From QHWK01 sp035315685 (lineage in GTDB: Bacteria; Acidobacteriota; Vicinamibacteria; Vicinamibacterales; CAVVIG01), in contig DATFXR010000395.1 in the NCBI GenBank assembly GCA_035315685.1, forward strand, positions 1-24,201: a stretch of 24,201 nucleotides of DNA, written 5' to 3'. Positions 15,165-23,323 of this stretch are shown in pieces (positions within the stretch are counted from its first letter, which is position 1; each line of letters begins with the position of its first letter). The notes under the pieces were generated by a model. The model did no database searches. It was not told where the DNA came from and was given only the letters and a program-made list of their open reading frames with translations. A program made the position numbers and the translations under genes.

Positions 15165-17925
15165 GTCTTCCTCCGAGCACGACGTTCTTGATGACGATGT
15201 TGTCTACCATGACGCCGCACGCGGTGCCAGGGCGCACGGCTGTGCAGTCGAACAACGAGTCCTGCGTGAATTCAAACCGCAGCTGCGCCCGGCTGCCGTT
15301 CATGCCTGGCAGCTTCATGTGCACGTGCTGGAAGCCATGCGAATCACCGGCCCACGCGGACATGTCTTCGAGGTACACGGCACTCGTGAAGCGCGGGAAG
15401 TGTTTCGGATAGTGCTTGAGACTTCCTGTCGTGATCTGCATCGCAAAGGCCTCCGCCAGATTGCTTCGCAGCACACGGCCCGTCGTCAGATCCGCGATGC
15501 GGAGCACCAGGCCGTCGTACGCCTGGATATTGAAGAACGGCTCGTCTTCCGTGTTCGTGCACACGTCCATGTCGAGCGTCACGTAGCTCGACGCGGCAGG
15601 GACGTCGAACGGAGGGCTGAACAGCCGCTCGAATCGCGCCTGGTTCGGAGCCGGCGGCGCGACGACGTCGTTCGCGTTCACGTGGAACGCGGCATTGGAC
15701 GTCGTGCCGCAGAATGTGCTGCTCGTCGTCCACGGTACGTTGTTCGGAGTGCCGTTGGTGCGCGTGACATGTACCGGCGTCCACCCGGCCGGCAGCGTTC
15801 CTGGCGGAACGCCGTTGAAATTCTCAGCGAGGAGCTGCGTCGCCTGCGGTTGGCCAGTCTCGATCGTGTCGAGCAGCACAGTCGTTCCTTCCTCGCTCTT
15901 GACGTGCAGCACGAGCTCGATTGGCGTACCGGCGACGAAGCTGGACGACAGCTGCAACGCGTAGTCCTCGTCCTGGGCTCGCGTCTCGCCCGGCGCGATC
16001 GTGCGGTATTCGGCCTCGTCCTGCTCGATCTCGACGCCTGGCGTGGTCGTCGTCAGCCTGCCGACGACATGTCGAACGGGCGACGCATTCAACGGGTTCG
16101 TCACGTAGTTGAAGAGCGGGATGTTCACGAGCTTGACGACTCCGCCCTGGTCGTCGTCGTCTTCGCCCTGGTTGTCGCCGTCGCCGTTGTCTGTGTGCCT
16201 GCGATGGTCCGCGCGGCCATCGGTCACAGTGATCAGTCCCTGGCGAAGTGAGATTCTCTGTGGCGGATTCCGGATGAAGGTCACGTCGGGCACGGTGAAG
16301 CGCACGCCTGGTTGCCCATCGGCGAAGCCCACCTGGTGCGTTGACGCGAAGGCGGCGAAGAGCTGGTTCTGTCGGGCGACCGCCTGGTTGTAGTCACCCA
16401 GGTTCGGCTGCCCGGTGTCGTTGCCGTGTCCCGCATGGAACGAGCGTGCCGTCAGCGCCATCGGTTTGCTCCACGACAAGCCGCCATCGTTCGAGAACTG
16501 CCATGACACCTGGGAGACATCGCCGCTCGCGTCGACATCCTGGTCGTAGTAGAAGACGTTCACGCGGCCCGTGTTGGCGTCGACGGCGACCCACGGAAAC
16601 CACTGGGCGCGATCGTCGCCGGGACGGCTGTTCAGGTAGATCGGGGTCGAAAACGTCACGCCGCCATCCAGGCTTCGCTGAAACACGACGTCGGCGCCAT
16701 CGAACCTGTTGTTGTTGCCGTAGACCACGTACACGTTGCCGCGATGCGGTCCCGCCGACGTGTCGACCGCCAGCGAGGGGCTGGTGTTCACACGATCGTT
16801 GCCGAGAATCTGATCGGTTGCCGCAAAGATGCCCGACAGCTCGATTGGCGAGGACCAGGTCGCGCCGTTATCAGCGGAGCGCGCGAACGCGACCTTGTGG
16901 ATGAAACCGAACGCGGGGAACCGGGACCACGCGACGTAGACATTGCTGGAGCCGCGTCCCGCAAACGCCGGGATGGACGACTGGCCATCCTGCCTGTCAT
17001 GTCCCACGACCCGACGCGTCGACCATGTCGGCGGTGTGGCGGTCATCACGTTGTCGGAATAGGTCGTCGAAATCTCGACGCCGCCAGGCGCGCTGGGTAC
17101 TCTGGCAGGATCAGTAAAGTTCGACCAGCTCATGATCACGCGTCCCGTATCAGGATCGACCGACATGAATTCCTTGTCGGCGGCGTCGACCGGAATCGGA
17201 TTCCCGGCCGGATCAGGGACGCTCAGACCGTTCGGGTTCGTGGCGGCTGTCACCTCGAAAGGTCCCGTCCACGTGTGCCCGCAATCGGTGGACCGGTGAA
17301 TGCCCATCGTCTGTGCAGCGGTGCTTGGAGAGAACTTCTTGACGACGATCGACGAGTAGATGAAGGTGCACGCGCCGAGATACCTGACGTCGGGATCGCC
17401 GAACACCTCCGGGAAGCGCTGAGTGCCAATGAGGTCGGTTCCCGGCGACGGCAGCTGGCCGCCATCGACGAACGTGGCGCCGCCGTCGTCCGAGTACATG
17501 AAGCCCGAGATCGACAGCGGATTGCTTCCGTTGTCGAAGCCACGGAAGTCGTTGAAGCCGATCACGATGTGCTGACCGGTTCGGTCCACGGCGATGGACA
17601 CTTCTGATTGCGTGCTCGGCGGTCCCTCCGACAGTCCCTCTGCTTCGCCGCAGTCGTCCTCATCCGCTTCGGAGCACTGGGCCTTTCCGGGCGCCTTGGA
17701 TCCGGTCAGGTCCTCGACGCGTGCGAGACCGGTTGCCTCGAGAGCCGCGGCGACGCCTTTTACTCGTCGCCGAGCGGCGCTCCCCGCAGCGGACATACGG
17801 CCCGCAGGCGCCTTGGCGGCGCGTTCTGAACTCGGTTGATCCTGCCGATCATTTGCATGCAGGCCGACGAACAGACCCACGAACGCGAGGCACACGACGA
17901 TTGCGAGCGCGAAGCGCTTGTGCAT
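15160..17925 (-). CDS. Secreted Asp-box (BNR repeat) beta-propeller protein, sialidase-like
   Basis: The ATG at 17925 has AAGGAG seven bases upstream and begins a signal peptide (FALAIVVCLAFVGLFVGLHA); an in-frame extension to 18174 is rejected. The product is 921 residues. Five Asp-box motifs (S-x-D-x-G-x-T-W/F) lie at about 145-152, 212-219, 350-357, 418-425 and 478-485, for example STDCGHTW and SADNGATW. This indicates a sialidase-type beta-propeller. A short very acidic stretch (NGDGDNQGEDDDDQGG) follows, then an Ig-like part and a C-terminal jelly-roll-like domain (ENFNGVPPGTLPAGW, to FEFTQDSLFDC, to MVDNIVIKNV). No sialidase arginine triad or catalytic site could be assigned. A carbohydrate- or polymer-binding or hydrolytic secreted protein is likely. 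Confidence 0.8.
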   Translation of the reverse strand: MHKRFALAIVVCLAFVGLFVGLHANDRQDQPSSERAAKAPAGRMSAAGSAARRRVKGVAAALEATGLARVEDLTGSKAPGKAQCSEADEDDCGEAEGLSEGPPSTQSEVSIAVDRTGQHIVIGFNDFRGFDNGSNPLSISGFMYSDDGGATFVDGGQLPSPGTDLIGTQRFPEVFGDPDVRYLGACTFIYSSIVVKKFSPSTAAQTMGIHRSTDCGHTWTGPFEVTAATNPNGLSVPDPAGNPIPVDAADKEFMSVDPDTGRVIMSWSNFTDPARVPSAPGGVEISTTYSDNVMTATPPTWSTRRVVGHDRQDGQSSIPAFAGRGSSNVYVAWSRFPAFGFIHKVAFARSADNGATWSSPIELSGIFAATDQILGNDRVNTSPSLAVDTSAGPHRGNVYVVYGNNNRFDGADVVFQRSLDGGVTFSTPIYLNSRPGDDRAQWFPWVAVDANTGRVNVFYYDQDVDASGDVSQVSWQFSNDGGLSWSKPMALTARSFHAGHGNDTGQPNLGDYNQAVARQNQLFAAFASTHQVGFADGQPGVRFTVPDVTFIRNPPQRISLRQGLITVTDGRADHRRHTDNGDGDNQGEDDDDQGGVVKLVNIPLFNYVTNPLNASPVRHVVGRLTTTTPGVEIEQDEAEYRTIAPGETRAQDEDYALQLSSSFVAGTPIELVLHVKSEEGTTVLLDTIETGQPQATQLLAENFNGVPPGTLPAGWTPVHVTRTNGTPNNVPWTTSSTFCGTTSNAAFHVNANDVVAPPAPNQARFERLFSPPFDVPAASSYVTLDMDVCTNTEDEPFFNIQAYDGLVLRIADLTTGRVLRSNLAEAFAMQITTGSLKHYPKHFPRFTSAVYLEDMSAWAGDSHGFQHVHMKLPGMNGSRAQLRFEFTQDSLFDCTAVRPGTACGVMVDNIVIKNVVLGGRP

Positions 17926-18140
17926 CGTGATTCTCCTTGTGACATGCAGGGGTGAACACCAACGCCTCAGATGTCGCGCGATGGGGCGGGTCGAAGCGCG
18001 GAGCGTATCAGCGTCTGATTGCGTGCGCAAGATCCGAATCGACCACGTGCGGCCACGTTGAGTGAAGCGCCATGGGCCGGAGCACGACGTGCGCAGCACC
18101 TGTCCCCCATTCGCGGAGCGGCAGCGGCGTCCTGAAGCAT

Positions 18141-18188
18141 CGATCGATGGTTCGGCAAACGACCAAACGTGCAAAGGCCGGCGCCCGC
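18141..18188 (+). repeat. Diverged 48-bp repeat, copy A
   Basis: About 40 of 48 positions match the reverse complement of 21162-21209, with an uninterrupted 18-base identity GGTTCGGCAAACGACCAA. The two copies are in inverted orientation on either side of the S8 protease. Read as codons the copies give VRQTTKRAKAGA and VRQTTNRATAGA. The short identity could therefore be a remnant of a duplicated coding sequence rather than a mobile-element end. Confidence 0.6.
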
Positions 18189-18317
18189 CCCGGACGTCGC
18201 CGCGGTCGCCGCGCTCGTGCTGACGACCGGAGAGGCCGCGGGGCTAGCAACAACGGCGGTCGGAAGCACTGATCGAGAACGCGACCGGTGCGATCAGACT
18301 TCTTTGTGAAACCATGC

Positions 18318-18347
18318 TTGACACTTTATTGGCCTCCGATGCCTAAT
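18318..18347 (+). promoter_or_regulatory. Putative sigma-70-type promoter for the S8 protease
   Basis: A perfect -35 TTGACA at 18318-18323 is followed after 18 bases by CCTAAT (18342-18347), which matches the -10 consensus at four of six positions. The protease ATG lies 33 bases further on, preceded by a strong GGAGGAGG. Confidence 0.45.
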
Positions 18348-18380
18348 CCCCGACCGCAAACCTGAACGGAGGAGGGGCCC

Positions 18381-20663
18381 ATGCATGTTCGTCCGACGCG
18401 ACTCGCGGCCGGAATCGCGTTCGTCGTCTCGATGTGTGCACTTCCCGTGTCGGTGTTCGCCCAGACCGGCACGCTCGGCGGCGGCATGGACGAACTCGTG
18501 CGGCTGTACGAGTCGAACAGTCCAAAGCTGGTCGATGCCCTCAAACATCACCTGACGTCCGGCGACGACGAAGTGCTCGTGAACATCCACCTCGATTCCA
18601 GTGTGACGGTCGAACAGGCCCTGCCGATGCTGGCTGCCGAGGGTTTCCGCCTCCAGGCGATCAGCAGGATCGACAGCCGCGTGATCGAAGGGTTCCTCCC
18701 GCTGTGGGCCGCGCGGTCGACGTCGTGGGAGATCGGCGTCGCGTCGATCCTCGCCGTTCAGCGTCCGTTCACGTTTGCCGGAGCGGTTCAGAGCCAAGCG
18801 GTCGCGGTCCAGAAGGCCGATGCGGCGCAGGCGCGCGGCATCGACGGCACCGGCATCCGCGTCGGCGCACTCTCGGACAGCTACGACAAGTGTCCGACGT
18901 GCTCGACGCATGCCGCACAGGACGTGGCATCCGGCGATCTGCCCGCCGGCGTCGTCGTCGTGGCAGAAATCTCACGTCCGACCGGGAGCGACGAAGGCCG
19001 GGCGATGCTGCAACTGATTCACGACGTGGCGCCTGGTTCGATGCTCGGGTTCGCCAGCGCCTTCAACGGCGAGGTGTCATTTGCGAACAACATTCTGCGG
19101 CTGCGCGACGAGTTCAACGCGGACGTGATTGTCGACGACGTCATCTACTTCAACGAGCCGATGTTCTCCGACGGCATCGTCGCGCAGGCGGTCGACGCGG
19201 TGTCAAAGGACGGCGCGGCGTATTTCTCGTCCGCGGGCAACAACGGCATCGAGGCGTACGAGGCGAGGTACCGGCCGACGTCGTTCGCGGCGGCGCAGGC
19301 GCTGGTGGCGGCGGGCAAGGAGAACCTCCAGCTGTCGGGAATTCCCGCCAACCTCAAGCCGCAGAGCTTTCAGACGTTCGTCAACCGGGACGGCAGCACG
19401 ACGATCTCGCTCAAGTTCACGACCGCGACTGCCAATTTCATCTCGTTCCAATGGGACGAGCCGTTCTTCCAGGGCGGCGTGAAGACCGACTTCAACATCC
19501 TCGTGTTCGACGAGGCCGGCCACTGGATGGATCCGGCGTCGCCGGCATTCCCCGGGTTCTATTCCACCGACGACAACCGGCAGACCGACGAGCCGTTCGA
19601 GATCGTGATTCTGCCGCCGTTCCCCGGAGAGATTCACGGCGGCGCGAACGTGAGCACCTATCAGATCGTGATCACCAACCGGAACGGCGGGCCGGCGCGC
19701 CATGTGAAATACGTGAACGTCAACGGCCTCGGCGTCAGCGACCTGCAGAACTCGTCGTCGATCTGGGGCCACGCGGCAGCGCGCGGCGGACAGGCGGTCG
19801 CGGCGAAGTACTACGGGGACCCGAAGTTCCCGGAGGACTACAGCTCGCGCGGCCCGGTGAACATCTTCTTCGACGACAAAGGCCGGCATCGTGACGAGCC
19901 GGAGGTGCGCTTCGTGCCGCAGATCACCGGCATCGACGGCGTCGACACGACGTTCTTTGGTTTCGACGCCGACGGCAACGGACTGCCGAACTTCTTCGGC
20001 ACCAGCGCCGCCGCGCCGGATGTCGCCGCAGTCGGCGCGCTCGTCCTGCAGCACCAAGGCGGCCCCGGCTCGATGAAGCCGCAGAAGCTGTATCGGCAAT
20101 TGCAGCGGACGGCAACACCGATCCCGCTCGCCTCCGACCGCTCGATTTCCGGAACGATCGCCGGGACAGTGGTCGCGACCGCGGCCGAGGACTGGACGCG
20201 GTGGGCCCACTACTTCCGATTGAACGTCCTGCCGCTGTCGCCCCGGACCGTTCGCTCGGTGAAGTTCGACGTGGCGCCGTCAGCGCTTCTCGTGTCGGCG
20301 AATCCGGCGCGGTTCCACATCGGCTCGGCGAAGGGTGTCACCGCCGCAGACATCACGTACACGCGCACCGCGACGAGCCTCACGCTCACGTTCGCGCCGG
20401 GAACCTTCGCGTCCGGCGACGCGCTCGAGTTCGGTACCAGCGTCTTCGACTCGCTGGTCGGTTTCACGACGCTGCTCGCGGACCGGTTGGAGGGAACCAT
20501 CGTTACCGTGACCTTCGACGACAACTCGACGAAGACGGGTAATTTCCTCGTCGCGCCGAAGCTGCCGACGAACCTCTTCACCGGCGCAGGCCTGGTAAAC
20601 GCCGACGCCGCCACGCGCGACAAGAAAAAGGACAAGCACACCGACGACGACGACCAGCAATAG
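18381..20663 (+). CDS. Secreted S8 (subtilisin-fold) peptidase with Glu in place of the catalytic His
   Basis: GGAGGAGG lies just before the ATG. The 760-residue protein starts with a signal peptide (IAFVVSMCALPVSVFA, cleavage near 27). A prodomain-like region of about 120 residues follows, then the subtilisin core. Asp166 is in IRVGALSDSYD, the oxyanion Asn287 in YFSSAGNNG, and Ser542 in FFGTSAAAPDVAAVGAL. Where subtilases have HGTxVA, this protein reads SDEGRAMLQLIHDVAPGS, so Glu205 sits at the His position. Sedolisins (S53) use Glu instead of His, so activity remains possible, but the sedolisin Glu-x3-Asp spacing is absent. Residues about 300-450 form an inserted beta-sandwich-like domain. 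The last about 140 residues look like a beta-rich module ending in a charged tail. Probably extracellular; substrate unknown. Confidence 0.88.
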   Translation: MHVRPTRLAAGIAFVVSMCALPVSVFAQTGTLGGGMDELVRLYESNSPKLVDALKHHLTSGDDEVLVNIHLDSSVTVEQALPMLAAEGFRLQAISRIDSRVIEGFLPLWAARSTSWEIGVASILAVQRPFTFAGAVQSQAVAVQKADAAQARGIDGTGIRVGALSDSYDKCPTCSTHAAQDVASGDLPAGVVVVAEISRPTGSDEGRAMLQLIHDVAPGSMLGFASAFNGEVSFANNILRLRDEFNADVIVDDVIYFNEPMFSDGIVAQAVDAVSKDGAAYFSSAGNNGIEAYEARYRPTSFAAAQALVAAGKENLQLSGIPANLKPQSFQTFVNRDGSTTISLKFTTATANFISFQWDEPFFQGGVKTDFNILVFDEAGHWMDPASPAFPGFYSTDDNRQTDEPFEIVILPPFPGEIHGGANVSTYQIVITNRNGGPARHVKYVNVNGLGVSDLQNSSSIWGHAAARGGQAVAAKYYGDPKFPEDYSSRGPVNIFFDDKGRHRDEPEVRFVPQITGIDGVDTTFFGFDADGNGLPNFFGTSAAAPDVAAVGALVLQHQGGPGSMKPQKLYRQLQRTATPIPLASDRSISGTIAGTVVATAAEDWTRWAHYFRLNVLPLSPRTVRSVKFDVAPSALLVSANPARFHIGSAKGVTAADITYTRTATSLTLTFAPGTFASGDALEFGTSVFDSLVGFTTLLADRLEGTIVTVTFDDNSTKTGNFLVAPKLPTNLFTGAGLVNADAATRDKKKDKHTDDDDQQ

Positions 20664-20675
20664 CGCTCGAATCGT

Positions 20676-20702
20676 GTAGGACGAGGGCTTCAGCCGGGCT
20701 AC
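20676..20702. repeat. Small GTAG...CTAC hairpin-like element
   Basis: The element starts GTAG, has the core GGGCTTCAGCC and ends CTAC, so its ends and core are complementary. It sits 13 bases after the S8 protease stop, where a terminator or REP-like repeat is expected. It resembles the minus-strand reading of the hairpin at 15061-15084. Confidence 0.45.
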
Positions 20703-21007
20703 GAACGCTCGTCTGAGGTCTTCGGGCTACACCGAACGTCGCCGCGATGTTCTGCGCTCAGGACGAGAGCCACGATGAGATAACCGGCGGCGGGCAAGAT
20801 GCCCGACTCCTCGCGCAACCACACTTGTCCGGCCGCGACCGTGAAGAACTTCGGAAACAGCCACTGCGCGATCATGTTGTGGAAGCTGTGAAAGAAGATC
20901 GCCGGCCAGACACTTCGCGCGCGGTAGGCCTCGTGTGGGGCGATGTACGTCCACGGCAGATCGCCGGCCGCGAACAGCGCGAGGGCTGACACCGAGGCCA
21001 CCGACAT
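20699..21007 (-). pseudogene. Fragment of a CPBP-like intramembrane protease
   Basis: This minus-strand frame gives about 102 residues that look like the C-terminal end of a CPBP (CAAX-protease-like) membrane protein. It has SVASVSALALFA, then RSVWPAIFFHSFHNMIAQWLFPKFF, where the SVWPAI...H...HN part resembles the last CPBP motif, then a further hydrophobic helix (ILPAAGYLIVALVLS). The Glu-Glu motif that should precede it is missing. The upstream stretch to about 21239 contains hydrophobic pieces in another frame (VHPVMALTAAIADVVPAAIG, followed by a stop). The simplest reading is a decayed gene with frameshifts and stops. There is no ribosome-binding site at 21007. Identification is tentative. 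Confidence 0.45.
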
Positions 21008-21355
21008 CGGCGTAACCAGCCAGGCCGATGAGTGGCGCGTGATAGGCGAGCTGCTACGTCCCGATCGCGGCCGGTACGACGTCCGCGATCGCGGCGGTAA
21101 GCGCCATCACGGGATGGACCATTGGCTCGCCGGCGTGGAGTCTGCTGCCGCCAATCGCCATGTGGGCGCCCGCCGTTGCGCGGTTGGTCGTTTGCCGAAC
21201 CGTTGATCGATAGGTGACGAGCGCGCGCCAGGGAATCATTCGTGGTCGCTCGAATGCGTTCGAGTCATGCGAGTTCGCTCAAGCACGAATCGACGTTAGT
21301 ACCCAACGCGATCGGATGCCGCGCACAGACCAGCGCAGAAGGCGGAGGAAGGCTC
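21008..21355. other. 348-base region with decayed sequence and repeat copy B
   Basis: No intact gene is seen. The left part may be the broken 5' portion of the CPBP-like gene on the minus strand. The right part holds repeat copy B (21162-21209). A Shine-Dalgarno GGAGGA for the next gene lies just before 21356. Confidence 0.5.
21162..21209 (-). repeat. Diverged 48-bp repeat, copy B (inverted)
   Basis: It is the inverted partner of 18141-18188; see that entry for identity. In this copy the sequence lies in a minus-strand frame (YRSTVRQTTNRATAGAH) that runs towards the decayed CPBP-like region. Confidence 0.6.
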
Positions 21356-21649
21356 ATGAAACGAGCAGGAATCGTTGCCTTGATTGCCATGGGGGTCATC
21401 AGCGGCATGTTCATCGAGCAGGCAGGCGCCACGGCGAGGGTCGAAGAGACTTCAAACGCGACCTTGTCTCCGGTGACCACGATCGACGCCATCGTCGTGC
21501 TGGTGACGGTGCTGGTCGGCGTCCTGACGAGGCCGAGGCCAAGGAAGTCCGGGTTGACCACGGCATCGAGCCTGTCCGCGACGCCGCGCTGGCCGGTCAG
21601 GATCAGCGTAGACCGTGACCCACGTTCCAAATTCTTGATTCCCTCCTGA
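21356..21649 (+). CDS. Small putative membrane or secreted protein, unknown
   Basis: A strong GGAGGA lies six bases before the ATG at 21356. The 97-residue product starts with a signal-like helix (MKRAGIVALIAMGVISGMF) and has a second hydrophobic helix (IDAIVVLVTVLVGVL) at about 43-58, followed by a basic RPRPRK that would sit in the cytoplasm. The C-terminal about 35 residues look non-specific and may be out of the original frame. No family is recognised. The neighbours are a decayed region upstream and the amidohydrolase 138 bases downstream. Confidence 0.4.
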   Translation: MKRAGIVALIAMGVISGMFIEQAGATARVEETSNATLSPVTTIDAIVVLVTVLVGVLTRPRPRKSGLTTASSLSATPRWPVRISVDRDPRSKFLIPS

Positions 21650-21787
21650 TCCCTTATCCTCTACGCCCTCTTCCCTTGCGGCCGTTGTTGTCCTTCGTGG
21701 CCTTGTCATTCGCGCCAGGCATCAGGGCGGTGATTGCAGCGGCATGACGCTCGCTGGACGTCGGCGACCATAGTAGAGTGACGGACC

Positions 21788-23323
21788 ATGCGTCATCTGA
21801 TTCCGTTCTGTCTCGCCTGCGCCGGCGTGGCGCTGGCGTTGGGCCCACTCTCCGCGCAGTCGCCGTCGACGCGAACGGCCATCGTCGGCGGGACGGTGAT
21901 CGACGGCAACGGCGGCGCGCCGATCCGCGATGCGGTCGTCGTCATCGACGGCGCACGGATCGCCGAGGTTGGCCCGCGCGGTGCGGTGACGATTCCGCCG
22001 GGCGCACAGCAAGTGGACGCGCGCGATCGCTGGATCGTGCCGGGCTTCATCGACACCAACGTCCATCTGTCGCTCTACGGCGGACAGAACGATCGCTACG
22101 AGTCGCTCGTCCGCTACCAGCCGCGGCAGGACGAGATCGTGCTCGAGGCGGCGCAGATCGATTTGAGTTACGGGATCACGACGGTACGGGACAGCTACGG
22201 GGCGCTGGTGCCGCTCACGAAGGCGCGCGATCGGATCGCGCGCGGTGAGCAGGTCGGCGCGCGGATCCTCGCCGCCGGCAACATCCTCGGCTGGAGCGGC
22301 CCGTACTCGTTTTCGTTCAGCCGCGTGATGGGACAGCTCACGCTGTTCCAGGAGCAGATGAACGACTACATCGCCCAGGGCGGCGGCGAAGAGCTGATGG
22401 CGATGGATCCGCACGAACTGCGCAACGCGATCGACGCGTATATCGACAAGCGGCCGGATTTCCTGAAATACGGCGGCACGAGCCACTTCTCGGAGCCGAC
22501 CTTCATCGGTTTCTCGCCAGAGGCGCAGCGCGTGATCGTGGACGCTGGACACGCCCACAACCTGTTCGTCGAGACGCACTCGACGAGCGTCGAGGGGCTG
22601 CGCGTCTCGATCGCCGCCGGCATCGACGGCATCCAGCATCCCGAGATGCTCGACGGTCGCGAGCTGCCGGCGGATCTCGTCGCCTCGATCCGCGATCGCG
22701 GTCTGGTCTGCTCGATGCTGGTCAGCACGATCACCGGTCCGGCGTGGAAGCGGCATCTGAAGACGAAAGACGAGAACGAGAAGAAAAAGCTGGAAGCCGA
22801 GAAGGAGCGGCCGACACCGGCGCGTGAGAGGACGACGGCCGAGAAGCGGAAGGATGCCGCGGACGCGGGCGCCGGTCTCGAGGTGCGCCGCAGGAATGCC
22901 CAGACGCTGATCCGCTCGGGCGCACGCGTCACGCCGGGCACCGACAGCTACTGGGCCGCAGCGCCGGAGCTCACTCGCACGCCGAAGCCGCAGGATCAGG
23001 ATCACGGGATCGGAACGATTCTCGCGATCGAAGGGCTGGTCGAGCTCGGCATGACGCCGTCGCAGGCGATCGTCGCGGCGACGAAGCACGGCGCCTTCGC
23101 CGCGCGCGGACTGAAAGACTTCGGCACGATCGAGGCCGGCAAGATCGCGGATCTCGTGCTGCTGACCGCCGACCCGCTCGCCGACATCGCCAACATCCGC
23201 AAGGTCGCCGCCGTCTGGAAGGACGGACGCGCGGTCGATCGCGAGCGTCTTCCGCAGACGCGAGTACTGTCGGTCTCGCCCCCGCCGGCGACGAAACCGA
23301 CCACGCAGGGAGTCGCGCGATGA
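21788..23323 (+). CDS. Exported amidohydrolase (imidazolonepropionase-like) with NxH metal motif
   Basis: The 511-residue protein begins with a signal peptide (FCLACAGVALALGPLSA, cleavage near 23), so it acts in the periplasm or outside. It has the N-terminal composite domain (IVGGTVIDGNGGAPIRDAVVVIDGARI) and the TIM-barrel motifs of the amidohydrolase superfamily. These are PGFIDTNVH (Asn91/His93), Lys227 in DFLKYGG, His264 in VETHS, His284 in IDGIQH and Asp386 in GTDSY. The usual first His of HxH is Asn91. A charged, Lys/Glu-rich insert lies at about 320-370. Relatives are exported prolidases and peptidases. Its stop overlaps the M24 peptidase start by 4 bp (ATGA), which suggests joint action on peptides; this is inference. 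Confidence 0.88.
   Translation: MRHLIPFCLACAGVALALGPLSAQSPSTRTAIVGGTVIDGNGGAPIRDAVVVIDGARIAEVGPRGAVTIPPGAQQVDARDRWIVPGFIDTNVHLSLYGGQNDRYESLVRYQPRQDEIVLEAAQIDLSYGITTVRDSYGALVPLTKARDRIARGEQVGARILAAGNILGWSGPYSFSFSRVMGQLTLFQEQMNDYIAQGGGEELMAMDPHELRNAIDAYIDKRPDFLKYGGTSHFSEPTFIGFSPEAQRVIVDAGHAHNLFVETHSTSVEGLRVSIAAGIDGIQHPEMLDGRELPADLVASIRDRGLVCSMLVSTITGPAWKRHLKTKDENEKKKLEAEKERPTPARERTTAEKRKDAADAGAGLEVRRRNAQTLIRSGARVTPGTDSYWAAAPELTRTPKPQDQDHGIGTILAIEGLVELGMTPSQAIVAATKHGAFAARGLKDFGTIEAGKIADLVLLTADPLADIANIRKVAAVWKDGRAVDRERLPQTRVLSVSPPPATKPTTQGVAR

Larger units (their letters stand above)
17926..18380. other. 455-base divergent intergenic region with one repeat copy and a promoter
   Basis: It lies between the starts of the Asp-box gene and the S8 protease. 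It holds one copy of a repeat (18141-18188) shared with 21162-21209 and a promoter-like sequence near 18318. Short open frames on both strands are Arg/Ala-rich with no recognisable domain, signal or ribosome-binding site. I see no gene here. Confidence 0.6.

Noticed and set aside
17967..18269. Ala-rich minus-strand frame and Arg-rich plus-strand frame in the 455-base divergent gap
   Set aside because: No ribosome-binding site, no domain, low-complexity composition; more likely non-coding.
21265..21630. 121-residue minus-strand frame across the small membrane protein
   Set aside because: The plus strand has a strong Shine-Dalgarno and a signal-like start; the minus frame has neither and no recognisable domain.
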